Shown here: piece by piece, positions 40,326 to 49,936 of the stretch | How positions within the stretch are numbered: the stretch's first letter is position 1 | How the letters are laid out: each line of letters opens with the position of its first letter | Assembly (NCBI GenBank): GCA_905221605.1 | Contig: CAJNDS010001857.1 | Span: forward strand, 380,793 to 444,792 | DNA length: 64,000 nt | Source: Symbiodinium natans | Taxonomy: Eukaryota > Sar > Dinophyceae > Suessiales > Symbiodiniaceae | Reading direction: 5' to 3' | Made by a program: the position numbers and the translations under genes | The notes under the pieces: model-generated | Seen by the model: the letters and a program-made list of their open reading frames with translations, nothing else | The model's database searches: none | What the model was told of the DNA's origin: nothing

Positions 40326-42282
40326 CCTTGTGCCTGGCAACAACACTCAAAGACCGCCAGTGTGGTGCTGTTGCTGAACATTGCTGGTACAGTTCTGTGA
40401 GGAAGGCAGTACCTTCAGCAATGTCTTGACAGGCTTGGAGGGTGCCTAGGTCCGGTAGGTGCTGCTGGGAGGCGGGCACTTCTTCCAGGATTCTGGCCAT
40501 GCGTGCCCACCTGCCCACTTCAGAGCCTTTGCGGGCAGTGGAAGGGCGCTGCAAGACTAAGGGTCCCCATTGGGCCTGCACACACCAACCTCTGCCAGTC
40601 CTCGGTGCTTCGTGGCAGTGCTCCAGGCTGGCCGCCCAGGTCGCCAGCTGCCAGGTGCTCTGGTCCTCTTGGGCACAGGTCCTGTCCATTATGGCGAAAT
40701 GGGAGGGTTGGACCTCTCGCCATTCTTGGTTTTTGAGGTCTGCTGTGAGTTTCGGGAACTGGGGAAGTTTCCAGGACTTCCATTCGCTGGCACCGTCCTT
40801 GACTTTGAGGTGCAAGGCTGCGTGTGGTTTCCACGGGACTGCCCAGGTTGCAGACAGATCCACCAGGGCTTCCAGGCTCCTACTCACCACCCCAAAGTCC
40901 AGCTCCGCCCCATGGTTGCATGTAGCTTCTCCAGTGGCTACCATCCGCCCCCGCATCACCTGAATCAGCGCTGTGTCCTGAACTTCCGTCGGGTCCAGGT
41001 TCCAATCCCCCAAGATGATCCAGGGCTCCGGGAGGGTTCTCACGAAAGCCACCAGAGAGGATAGCACCTCTGCATTCGTGGGACCATTCAGGCCTTCCGT
41101 GTCCCTCAGGTAGAGGGACACAATCGTGTAGTCCCACCTTCTTTGTCTCAGACCCACGGCTGTGTAGCCCGCCCCTTTGCATTGGTAGGTGGCTTTTTGC
41201 CACACTCCGCTATTTTTGGGAAAGGCACAAGCAGTGCCCCCCAACCTTGTGCCCTTGTCCGACAGGGAGGCCGGCTCAGCATAGAGATCCCATCCGAGGG
41301 ATTGCAGTGTGGCTCGCCTGCCATGCAGCAGTTCCGGTGTGAGGTGGGTTTCCTGCAGACACACCACCTTGGCTTTGGAGGAGGTCACCCACTCCAACGC
41401 CCCGTTGTTGAAACTGGTGACATTGGCACTCATGATGCTTAGATACTGGTCAGGCGAGGCGGAAGGTTTAACCTTCTCATGGCTGGGCTCTTCTGAGTCG
41501 GTGCCCTCGCCGTGTGCAAGGTCTTCCTCTCGTTCCTGCTGACCCAGCACCTGTTCCGGTGTCAGGGGCTCCTCACTCTTTGGGAGCTCAGAGGCTATCA
41601 CCTCCTTTGCCTGTTGGATGGCTTTCCCGGTGACATCCTCTCCTTGCTCTAGGGCATGCAGGACCATCCTGCACCAACCCCAGGCCAGGGAGTCCTCCGC
41701 CATCACCTCCTCTTGGGCTTCGATGAAGCTTAAAAGGGTGGCTTCCTTCGCCTGGAAGGGGCTCGCTTGGTCTTCCAGGAGGCTGACCACCTCCTGCCAT
41801 GTCATCTCCGAACCCAAATCTTCTGGGCTGCAGAGGGAAGGTATCACCTTCTGGGCTTCATCATTACATTGTGGTGGGGGGGGGCCTTGGGTAACCAGAG
41901 GGTTCCCATCAGGGCTCACCTCCCACAGTGGCTTCATTTGTTCTCCGTCTGCTGGTGCCTCATCATCTGTAAGGTCCAGCTTGAAAAACTTTGGCCCTGT
42001 GATCGGAACGCTTTCTGGCGACTCCTTTCCAGGCCGACAAAAGTGGCTGGGCTTCTGCCAGCCTTGCTCACAACCACTGCTATCTGCAGTAAGTTGTTTC
42101 CCCAAGGCCTCCCTCAATCTTTTCCCATGTAGATTGATGTGAGCACCTCGCTTGTAATAGTCAGCACATGCAACTAGGAACTGCTGGGCAGTTCGCAGCA
42201 TGTGTTCCAGCCCTGGGCTGGGGTCGCACATTGGCTCTGTGGGGCCCTTGCTTTGGGGCTCCAGGCCCCACACGCCGAGTCC
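40231..42282 (-). CDS. LINE-B B1: endonuclease region read after the ORF1 TAG
   Basis: Open for about 683 codons in the same frame as ORF1. The first 270 residues are acidic and helical without a recognised domain. Then EEP endonuclease: YLSIMSANVTSFN, VVCLQETHL, YTIVSLYLRD, WIILGDWNLDP, ELDFGVVS and PHAALHL. These motifs are complete, unlike in copy B2, which carries a deletion here. The first ATG after the TAG is about 27 codons in. The frame ends at 40231 because of the 2-bp deletion near 40320. Confidence 0.8.
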   Translation of the reverse strand, partial: GLGVWGLEPQSKGPTEPMCDPSPGLEHMLRTAQQFLVACADYYKRGAHINLHGKRLREALGKQLTADSSGCEQGWQKPSHFCRPGKESPESVPITGPKFFKLDLTDDEAPADGEQMKPLWEVSPDGNPLVTQGPPPPQCNDEAQKVIPSLCSPEDLGSEMTWQEVVSLLEDQASPFQAKEATLLSFIEAQEEVMAEDSLAWGWCRMVLHALEQGEDVTGKAIQQAKEVIASELPKSEEPLTPEQVLGQQEREEDLAHGEGTDSEEPSHEKVKPSASPDQYLSIMSANVTSFNNGALEWVTSSKAKVVCLQETHLTPELLHGRRATLQSLGWDLYAEPASLSDKGTRLGGTACAFPKNSGVWQKATYQCKGAGYTAVGLRQRRWDYTIVSLYLRDTEGLNGPTNAEVLSSLVAFVRTLPEPWIILGDWNLDPTEVQDTALIQVMRGRMVATGEATCNHGAELDFGVVSRSLEALVDLSATWAVPWKPHAALHLKVKDGASEWKSWKLPQFPKLTADLKNQEWREVQPSHFAIMDRTCAQEDQSTWQLATWAASLEHCHEAPRTGRGWCVQAQWGPLVLQRPSTARKGSEVGRWARMARILEEVPASQQHLPDLGTLQACQDIAEGTAFLTELYQQCSATAPHWRSLSVVARHKEAPPDAESQGAAGPIQGLAPSGISERDETSL

Positions 42283-42285
42283 CTA
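42283..42285 (-). promoter_or_regulatory. In-frame UAG GGA between ORF1 and endonuclease, LINE-B B1
   Basis: Reads GCC TAG GGA CTC GGC on the minus strand, with ORF1 and the endonuclease region in one frame. Identical in copy B2 (44566-44568). Confidence 0.45.
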
Positions 42286-43167
42286 GGCCACCGGGCCCAA
42301 CCCCGGCGGGGCATTGGCATTGCCGGGAGGCATCCCCTCCTGGGTTTGCTCCTCAAGGCCCGGAGGGGTGGGGCCCTCCTGTGTGCGACGCCTCTTGGCT
42401 TCTCTCTCCGCCTTAATTTCATGGAGTTTCTTCTCTTGCTCCTCGTTGAGGCTTACCCCCAGTTCATGGAGGATGCTGTCGACCCCCATGTCCGCAGCGG
42501 ATTCGCAGAAGACTTTCTCTTTGAGCAGGCCTGAGCTTGCTTCGACTGCCTTTTGTGCCCTCTCGGCCTGCTCATTCAGCACGATCATTTCTTGTAGAAG
42601 CTGCCTTAATGACTCCTTCGCCATGTCGATGCGCTTCTGCAGGCCAATCTTTTGATCAGCAATGTGCTTGAGCTTGCCAGCTGCGCTTTGCCAGCTCTGG
42701 CTGGCCTGGCTTGCAGCTTGGGAGGGCGTCACCTCCTGGCTGGCCTTGAGGCCCTTCAGGCAGGCTTTGACCTCCTCCGGCAGGGCGGCTTCATGCTTCT
42801 GGCACAGGTCGGTGAGATCGTCCACCTCTTCCTTGACCTGTGCCTTGGGTGGCTTGTACCCTGCCTCCTTGAGGTTCTTTTGCACCTCTTCAGGCACACT
42901 GTCCCACGCCACTCCAAGGGCTTGCAGGACTTTGTTCGGCAGTGGTGCTTTCGGAGTCTTGGGCTTCTTTGGTGGCTGCCAGTAAGCGGCCTCAGCGACC
43001 GTAGGCCATTGTGGCTTCCACTGGCTCCAGTTCTGTCTCGCCTTGCGAATGCTGTTTGCCCAGGGTGTTCTGCATTTCTTGCAGAGCATGTGCGGCTGAG
43101 CCTTGTCCGCCCAAATCCATCCTGTGCAGCTTTTGCCACTGCAACAGATGTACTCGCGGGGGGCCAT
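42283..43167 (-). CDS. LINE-B B1 ORF1: zinc-finger and coiled-coil protein
   Basis: ATG 43167 gives MAPREYICCSGKSCTGWIWADK...CKKCRTPWANS, a C-C-x(4)-C...CxxC zinc-binding pattern in the first 30 residues. A basic Trp-rich segment follows, then helical regions, including a long charged helix (about 150-250: KLKHIADQKIGLQKRIDMAKE). It ends in a Pro/Gly-rich tail (PPGLEEQTQEGMPPG, PPGLGPVA) before TAG. LINE ORF1 proteins of this type bind RNA and multimerise. The TAG is in frame with the endonuclease region. Confidence 0.8.
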   Translation of the reverse strand: MAPREYICCSGKSCTGWIWADKAQPHMLCKKCRTPWANSIRKARQNWSQWKPQWPTVAEAAYWQPPKKPKTPKAPLPNKVLQALGVAWDSVPEEVQKNLKEAGYKPPKAQVKEEVDDLTDLCQKHEAALPEEVKACLKGLKASQEVTPSQAASQASQSWQSAAGKLKHIADQKIGLQKRIDMAKESLRQLLQEMIVLNEQAERAQKAVEASSGLLKEKVFCESAADMGVDSILHELGVSLNEEQEKKLHEIKAEREAKRRRTQEGPTPPGLEEQTQEGMPPGNANAPPGLGPVA

Positions 43168-43258
43168 GGCTAAGAGGAAGGCACCTCTGGGCAAACTGTC
43201 CTAGGCTGGCTACCAGGCTAGGAAGGTTGAGACCTCCGAAACTTCCCTCAGGCTACTC

Positions 43259-43280
43259 CTTGAGCCAAAATGGCTACGGA
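43259..43280 (-). other. Dinoflagellate spliced leader at the 5' end of B1
   Basis: The minus strand reads TCCGTAGCC...GGCTCAAG, a full 22-nt match to the dinoflagellate spliced leader, joined to GAGTAGCCTGAGGG, the LINE-B leader. The genomic copy shows that B1 derives from a trans-spliced mRNA. Confidence 0.95.
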
Positions 43281-43559
43281 AATGGAGTTCGAACCTGGGT
43301 TCAACCTGGGTTCGAACTAATTGAAGGGTGTGAGTTGTTCTGGGGTTCTCTGAACCTGGGTTTAAACCTGGGTTAAACCCAGGTTTGTTGAATCCAAGTT
43401 CAACTCAGGTTGAACCCGGGTTGAACCTGGGTTGAACCTGGGTTGAACATGGTTGAACCCGGGTTGAACCCAAGTTGAACCCAGGTTGAATTCAGGTTGA
43501 ACCTGGGTTCAATTCGAAACCTAGGTTGAACCTGGGTTGAACTTGGGTTGAACCTGGCT
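43281..43559. repeat. GGGTTGAACC-type self-complementary repeat between B1 and B2
   Basis: About 20 imperfect units of 10-12 bp (GGTTGAACCTGGGTTGAACC and variants with C, A or T exchanges). Each is close to its own reverse complement. It forms the centre of the head-to-head B1/B2 pair. GAACCTGGGTTC words of the same kind also occur at 34790-34815 and 36481-36510. Confidence 0.85.
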
Positions 43560-43581
43560 TCCGTAGCCATTTTGGCTCAAG
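43560..43581 (+). other. Full dinoflagellate spliced leader at the 5' end of B2
   Basis: TCCGTAGCC...GGCTCAAG, 22 nt, complete. It is followed directly by relict leaders. Confidence 0.95.
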
Positions 43582-43609
43582 CCATTTTGGCTCAAGTTTT
43601 CGGCCCAAG
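43582..43609 (+). other. Relict spliced leaders
   Basis: CCATTTTGGCTCAAG (43582-43596) is the last 15 nt of the leader. TTTTCGGCCCAAG (43597-43609) looks like a third, mutated remnant (compare TTTTGGCTCAAG). GAGTAGCCTGAGGG, the element leader, follows. Truncation of older leaders at CCATTTTGG is the pattern expected when a retroposed copy is trans-spliced again at an acceptor within the old leader. Confidence 0.85.
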
Positions 43610-43701
43610 GAGTAGCCTGAGGGAAAGTTTCGGAGGTCTCAGCCTTCCTAGCCTGGTAGCCAGCCTAGGACAGTTTGCCCAGAGGTGCCTTCCTCTTAGC
43701 C

Positions 43702-44568
43702 ATGGCCCCCCGCGAGTACATCTGTTGCAGTGGCAAAAGCTGCACAGGATGGATTTGGGCGGACAAGGCTCAGCCGCACATGCACTGCAAGAAATGCAGA
43801 ACGCCCTGGGCAAACAGCATTCGAAAGGCGAGACAGAACTGGAGCCAGTGGAAGCCACAATGGCCCACAGTGGCTGAGGCAGCTTACTGGCAGCCGCCAA
43901 AGAAGCCCAAGCCTCCGAAGACATCACTGCCGAACAAGGTCCTGCAAGCCCTTGGAGTGGGATGGGACAATGTGCCTGAAGAGGTGCAAAAGAACCTCCA
44001 GGAGGCAGGGTACAGACCACCCAAGGCACAGGTCAAGGAAGAGGTGGACGATCTCACCGACCTGTGCCAGAAGCATGAAGCCGCCCTGCCGGAGGAGGTC
44101 AAAGCCTACCTGAAAGGCCTCAAGGCCAGCCAGGAGGTGACGCCCTCCCAAGCTGCAAGTCAGGCCAGCCAGAGCTGGCAAAGCGCAGCTGGCAAGCTAA
44201 AGCACATTGCTGATCAAAAGATTGGCCTGCAGAAGCGCATCGACATGGCGAAGGAGTCATTAAGGCAGCTTCTACAAGAAATGATTGTGCTGAATGAGCA
44301 AGCTGAGAGGGCACAGAAGGCAGTCGAGGCAAGCTCAGGCCTACTCAAAGAGAAAGTCTTCTGCGAATCCGCTGCGGACATGGAGGTCGACAGCATCCTC
44401 CATGAACTGGGGGTAAGCCTCAATGAGGAGCAAGAGAAGAAACTCCATGAGATTAAGAGGCGTCGCACACAGGAGGGCCCCACCCCTCCGGGCCTTGAGG
44501 AGCACACCCAGGAGGGGATGCCTCCCGGCAATGCCAATGCCCCGCCGGGGTTGGGCCCGGTGGCCTAG
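43702..44568 (+). CDS. LINE-B B2 ORF1: zinc-finger and coiled-coil protein
   Basis: ATG 43702, 288 codons. Same N-terminal zinc pattern (YICCSGKSC...HCKKC), basic Trp-rich segment, coiled-coil stretch and Pro/Gly-rich end as in B1; six residues shorter because of a deletion before RRRTQEGPTPPG. Intact to the TAG at 44566-44568. Confidence 0.8.
   Translation: MAPREYICCSGKSCTGWIWADKAQPHMHCKKCRTPWANSIRKARQNWSQWKPQWPTVAEAAYWQPPKKPKPPKTSLPNKVLQALGVGWDNVPEEVQKNLQEAGYRPPKAQVKEEVDDLTDLCQKHEAALPEEVKAYLKGLKASQEVTPSQAASQASQSWQSAAGKLKHIADQKIGLQKRIDMAKESLRQLLQEMIVLNEQAERAQKAVEASSGLLKEKVFCESAADMEVDSILHELGVSLNEEQEKKLHEIKRRRTQEGPTPPGLEEHTQEGMPPGNANAPPGLGPVA
44566..44568 (+). promoter_or_regulatory. In-frame UAG GGA between ORF1 and endonuclease, LINE-B B2
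   Basis: GCC TAG GGA CTC GGC, identical to B1 although the two copies differ by many substitutions. The frame is shared with the endonuclease region. Confidence 0.45.
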
Positions 44569-46530
44569 GGACTCGGCGTGTGGGGCCTGGAGCCCCAAAG
44601 CAAGGGCCCCACAGAGCCATTGTGCGACCCCAGCCCAGGGCTGGCACACATGCTGCGAACTGCCCAGCAGTTCCTGGTTGCATGTGCTGAATACTACAAG
44701 CGAGGTGCTCACATCAATCTACATGGGAAAAGATTGAGGGAGGCCTTGGGGAAACAACTTACTGCAGATAGCAGTGGTTGTGAGCCAGGCTGGCAGAAGC
44801 CCAGCCACTTTTGTCGGCCCGGAAAGGAGTCGCCAGAAAGCGTTCCGATCACAGGACCAAAGTTTTTCAAGCTGGACCTTACAGATGATGAGGCACCAGC
44901 AGACGACGAACAAATGAAGCCACTGTGGGAGGTGAACCCTGATGGAAACCCTCTGGTTACCCCAGGCCCCCCCCCACCACAATGGCATGATGAAGCCCAG
45001 AAGGTGAAACCTTCCCCCTGCAGCCCAGAAGAATTGGGTTCGGAGCTGACATGGCAGGAGGTGGTTAGCCTGCTGGAAGACCAAGCGAGCCCCTTCCAGG
45101 CGAAGGAAGCCACCCTTCTAAGCTTCATCGAAGCCCAAGAGGAGGTGATGGCGGAGGACTCCCTGGCCTGGGGTTGGTGCAGGATGGTCCTGCAAGCCCT
45201 AGAGCAAGGAGAGGATGTCGGGAAAGCCATCCAACAGGCAAAGGAGGTGATAACCTCTGAGCTCCCCAAGAGTGAGACGCCCCTGCCACCGAAACAGGTG
45301 CTGGGCCAGCAGGAACGAGAGGAAGACCTTGCGCATGGCGAGGGCACCGACTCAGAAGCGCCCAGCCATGAGAAGGTTAAACCTTCCGCCTCGCCTGACC
45401 AGTATCTCAGCATCATGAGCGCCAATGTCACCAGTTTCAACAACGGGGCTTTGGAGTGGGTAACCTCCTCCAAAGCCAAGGTGGTGTGTCTGCAGGAAAC
45501 CCACCTCACACCGGAACTGCTGCATGGAAGGCGAGCCACACTGCAATCCCTAGGATGGGATCTCTATGCTGAGCCGGCCTCCCTGTCGGACAAGGGCACA
45601 AGGTTGGGGGGCACTGCTTGTGCCTTTCCCAAAAATAGCGGCGTGTGGCAAAAAGCCACCTACCAATGCAAAGGGGCGGGCTACACAGCCGTGGGTCTGA
45701 GACAAAGACGGTGGGACTACCCTGAATGGTCCCACAAATGCAGAGGTGCTATCCTCTCTGGTGGCGTTCGTAAGAACCCTCCCAGAGCCCTGGATCATCT
45801 TGGGGGACTGGAACCTGGACCCGACAGAAGTTCAGGACACAGCGCTGATTCAGGTGATGAGGGGGAGAATGATAGCCACTGGAGAAGCTACTTGCAACCA
45901 TGGGGCGGAGCTGGATTTTGGGGTCGTGAGTAGGAGCCTGGAAGCCCTGGCGGAGTTGTCTGCTACCTGGGCAGTCCCGTGGAAACCACATGCAGCCTTG
46001 CACCTCAAAGTCAAGGACGGTGCCAGCGAATGGAAATCCTGGAAACTTCCCCAGTTCCCGAAACTCACAGCAGACCTCAAAAACCAAGAATGGCACGAGG
46101 TCCAACCCTCCCATTTCGCCATAATGGACAGGACCTGCGCCCACGAAGACCAGAGCACCTGGCAGCTGGCGACCTGGGCGGCCAGCCTGGAGCACTGCCA
46201 CGAAGCTCCGAGGACTGGCAGAGGGTGGTATGGGGACCCTTAGTCTTGCAGCGCCCTTCCACTGCCCCCAAAGGCTCTGAAGTGGGCTGGTGGGCACGCG
46301 TAGCCAGAATCCTGGAAGAGGTGCCAGCCTCCCAGCAGCACCTACCGGACCTAGGCACTCTCCAAGCCTGCCAAGACATTGCTGAAGGTACTGCCTTCCT
46401 CACAGAACTGTATCGGCAATGTTCGGAAACAACACCACAGTGGCGGTCCTTGAGTGTTGTGGCCAGACACAAGGAGGCGGCCCTCCAAATGCAGAGAGCC
46501 AAGGAGCAGCAGGCCCAGTACAAGGACTAG
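44569..46530 (+). pseudogene. LINE-B B2: endonuclease region, broken
   Basis: Follows B1 residue for residue to RQRRWDY, where a deletion of about 35 bp (near 45720) removes the YTIVSLYLRD segment and shifts frame. The correct frame resumes at 45746 (LSSLVAFVRTLPEPWIILGDWNLDP), is shifted again by a 13-bp deletion near 46230, and ends at a TAG (46528-46530) where B1 has Trp. EEP motifs are still readable. Confidence 0.8.
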
Positions 46531-48257
46531 CTCCAAGCGGGATTAGCGAAGGGGATGAGACCTCTCTACAGTTCTCTCAAGAAGAGTGAGAGAGTCCTGG
46601 ATCGGCCCTTCCAAAACCTCCCAGGCGAAGAGCGCCCAGGGGCCAGGAGGAAGCAATGGGTCGCTATTTGGGGAGAGGTAGAAATTTCCCCCCCGATCGG
46701 CCAGACCGTACTGGATGCTGCAAAGTCCTCCCCGCTGTTTAAAATAACAGCAGACGTGCTTGAGGCCATCCTCAAGAATGTCACAGACAAAGCAGGAGGT
46801 CTTGATGGGCTCACCTATGCTGCCCTCAAAAACCTCCCTGGGCCGGCCTATGAGCAGCTCACCCAAGCCCTGAACTTGGCTGAGGCCACAGGAGTGGCGC
46901 CACAGCATTGGCAGGCGCACCATGTGGCCCTCCTGCCCAAAAATGCTGACATAGAAAGGCCCATAACCCTCACATCCATCACCTATCGGCTTTGGTGCTT
47001 CTGCAGAGCACAGGTCGTCAAGAAGTGGATGCGAGAAACTGCAGAGCAGTTCCCATGGGATAAAGCCTCCCCGGGTAACACTTGTCTAGAAACAGGCATG
47101 CAGAGACTCCTGAGAGGAGAGGTTAGCCGCGCAGCTAACAAGCATGCCTGTGCGGTCCTCCTGGACCTGCAGACTTTCTATGACAGTGTTAACTGGACCA
47201 AATTGGAGGAGCGGATAGTGGCGACCGATAGCCCTCCTGGTCATGCAAGTCTACCGGGGAACGAGATATCTCGTGGCAGAGGATCTCCTTTCGGAGGGGA
47301 AGGGGCATCCTAGCAGGGTGCCCTTTCGCAACAATGATGGCCAGGGTTTACCTCCAGCCAATAATGCAAGAAGCCGCTCAGCTCCACAGTATCACCGCCC
47401 TAGACACCTGGGTGGATGACATTGGAGCGGATTTCGAAGCACGACATCCTGAGCAGGCAGCGTTTGCGGTCTATGAAGGTTACAAAACCCTTCGCCGGCT
47501 TCTGGAAGGTAGCGACCTCCGTTTGTCCCTGAAGAAAACAGGCTTCCTGTGCACCACTGCAGAAGCCAGGAGGGAGCTACAGAAGCTGCGCAAAGATGGG
47601 GACCCGGCTATCTGTGACAGCATGAAGGATTTAGGCCTGGACTGTGCCCTGGGTCGGGTCCGGAGGGTCAAGGTTCAAAGAGCCCGCAGGCACAAAGCGG
47701 GCCAACGGCAGAAGAAGTTAAAACAACTGAGAGTCCCGGGTGTGCCGGCCAAGGTCCGCCTCTTCAGGGGAGGGGTTGCCTCCGTCCTTACTTGGGGCCA
47801 CCAAGCCCAGGGAATGCCGCCCACCCGGAGACAAAAGCTCCGGACTGCCTTGGCTGCACAGTGTGGCAGACAAAAAATGGGCAACCTAGAGGTGGCTCTG
47901 TCCTCTGTAGGCGACAGGTACCAGGACCCGGGTCGCACGCTGATGGTCCAGCAAGTTGAAGCCTGGTTCCAGCTCAAGAAGAGGTGGGCTGGCAAGGAAG
48001 ACCTGCTGGAAAGAACCTGGGGCCAAACAGTCCAAAAGCTGGAAGAAGCCAGCAGCCGGTGGCAAATGGTTAAGGGCCCTCTTGCAGCTACAGTTGCATA
48101 CCTGCTTGACCTGGGTTGGCAGCCTAGAGACAGTGATGAGTGGCTGGACACCCAGGGCACCAGGCACACCATGCACACCCCACAGCAGGAGTGTCGTGTC
48201 CTTGACCACCTCCAGCAAACTTATCAGCCGCATCGCCACCGGCCTCGCTGCTCCTGA
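46531..48257 (+). pseudogene. LINE-B B2: reverse transcriptase, broken
   Basis: RT part 1 (GGLDGLTYAALKNLP, LLDLQTFYDSVNW) is open to about 47225. A small lesion there and near 47310 disrupts PAIALLVMQVYRG and ILAGCPFAT. RT part 2 resumes at 47334 with MMARVYLQ and TWVDDIGAD and runs to 48257, where the frame changes after HLQQTY. Confidence 0.8.
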
Positions 48258-49160
48258 GCTAAAGGGGGGAATCGACTGGACAGTAGGGAGAAAACTGTTG
48301 GGGGGTTTTAAGAAAGAAGGGCGAACCACGAAAGCAGCTGCCCTGAGGTGTGTTTGGCAGGGTGCCCTGGTGTGCAGCCAGAACTCTGCTGTCAAAGTGC
48401 GCCCCCGGTGCCACCAGAAAGCGGACTGGGAGCATGTGCTCTTGGATTGTGCCTGGTGGGAGGCCCAGAACTGGGAGCTACCAGCATGGTTCCAAGAAGG
48501 CAGGGCCCAAGGCCCGCGATCGCTGTGGACCAGGGGCCTCCCGCCCAAACCCGAATGGCAGGTACCACCCCCCCAAGAAGACAATCCCATCTTTTTGGGC
48601 ATTTGGGCTGACAAAGAGCCCCTCAGTGACCCGGAGCTTGTTGATGGCACAGATGCTAGCGGTGGCCCTTTCACAGCAGACCCGAGACTCCGGAAGGTAG
48701 CCTATGCAGTGGTGGCCTGCAAAAAGCAGGGCCAAGACTATGTCCAGGTCGGGGCAACCGTCGGCCAAGTCCCGGGACCACAGACGGTATTTCGGGGTGA
48801 GATGTATGCAGTTTTGCAGCTGGCCCGTTTTACCGAAGGCCCTATTGACACGACACTAGACTGCCTTGGTGTGCCGAAACGAGTGCGCAGCCCAAAGTCG
48901 GGGAAAACCCACGGTGACATCTGGTGGGAGCTGCAAGCCACGGATGTCAACCGCCTCAAGCTGAAATGGGTTCCGTCCCATGTTTCAGAGGAGGAGTTCC
49001 TCCGGAAGGTTGGTGCGGGAAACTCGTGGAGACAGCAGGTCAATGACCTGGCAGATAAGCTGTGTGGGGAAAAAGCGGCCGAGCTGGCCCGCCCTGATGC
49101 CCGGGCAGCCAGTCAGTATCAGGACCATTGCAGCAAAAAAGCCCAAGAGTTCCTGGCGAG
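48235..49160 (+). CDS. LINE-B B2: Cys/His finger and RNase H
   Basis: Open from GIDWTVGRKLLGG through VRPRCHQKADWEHVLLDC (the first Cys of the finger is replaced by Arg) to RNase H with TDASGG, RGEMYAVLQ, DTTLDCLG, WVPSH and NDLADKLC. All four RNase H acidic positions are present. The reading continues to KKAQEFLAS and then enters unrelated sequence (49160-49224). Confidence 0.75.
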
Positions 49161-49164
49161 CGTT

Positions 49165-49936
49165 CCCGATCGAGGGTATACACTACCCTCGAGCCACCTC
49201 GAGCAAGAATGGTCAGGTACCTGACCTCGCCTTGGACCTCATAGGAGGCCCGGTCAGGCAGCTGATTGGCAAGGCCATTGCCTCGACCGCGGCTGCTTGC
49301 TCGGAGGGAGGATAAGGCTACCTTCCTTGGTTGCTGGCCTGGTCCCCGTGTTGAGGTCTGCCGGGGCTTCTTCCACGGGGGCAGGCTCCGCAATGGCTCC
49401 CGAGATATCCCCTCCTCAGCTCTGGGCCTGGTCCCAGTCTCGGGAGGCCCCCCACCAGCTGGAGGACCACCCTCCGGACCAATGCTCGTCCCCCCATTGC
49501 TGCCATCCTTCCCATTCTTCGTGCCCCCAGGCAGGGTTGGCGGCGCGATTGGCTGGCGGTGGCCTGGGTGGGACCCTTTGGCCTGCCTCGGAAACAGCCT
49601 GTTGCCTCTGGCTGGCTTTCTTGCCCGGCCTGTTCCTTTGTCTCTGCAGGGTGTAGTGCGTACCTCTGCGCCGGGGTCCTGCGTTCCAGCAGGAACTCTC
49701 CCTTGCCTTGGGCTTTTCCGGGGACTCTCCCAAGCCTTAGCCTCCGGAGGCTGCCCCTCCCCTGCCGGTGCTGTGGTTGGTGGTTCCTGGTTGTTTTCCT
49801 CCTTCGCCTCGGCAGGGGCCGCATTGGAGGAGGCACTGGCTTGGGAGGGTAGCCCCTCCTGAGTGTCGGCGGGGTGGTTCAGAGCCTCTTGCTCCGGGGA
49901 GGCCCCACCCTCCGGCTTTTCTCCTTCACTCTTCAC
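49165..49936 (-). CDS. LINE-B B3: Pro/Ser/Glu-rich C-terminal tail
   Basis: About 250 codons of low-complexity protein (KSEGEKPEGGASPEQEA..., many Pro, Gly, Arg). It probably continues the RNase H/zinc frame after a small shift near 49940-49990. It ends near a segment with EVRYLTILARGG and then B2-derived sequence. No domain recognised; disordered. Confidence 0.45.

Larger units (their letters stand above)
37030..43280 (-). mobile_element. LINE-B copy B1, spliced leader at the 5' end
   Basis: Element order on the minus strand: spliced leader (43280-43259), short leader, ORF1 with zinc finger and coiled coil, in-frame TAG, EEP endonuclease, RT, Cys/His finger, RNase H, two further Cys-rich motifs. 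It lacks the Pro-rich tail present in copy B3. It is broken by frameshifts near 40320, 38180 and 37600, and its RNase H first Asp is lost. Confidence 0.9.
43560..49160 (+). mobile_element. LINE-B copy B2, with stacked spliced leaders at the 5' end
   Basis: Same domain order as B1 on the opposite strand. The 5' end has one full spliced leader and at least one partial leader. Decay: a deletion of about 35 bp near 45720 (endonuclease), 13 bp near 46230, TGG-to-TAG at 46528-46530, disruption of RT near 47225-47330, and loss of frame near 48230. RNase H motifs are intact. It ends abruptly near 49160, inside the sequence that in B3 continues into the zinc motifs. Confidence 0.9.

Noticed and set aside
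42652-43173. Plus-strand ORFs opposite LINE-B ORF1
   Set aside because: Antisense shadows; the same shadows appear in mirror image opposite copy B2.
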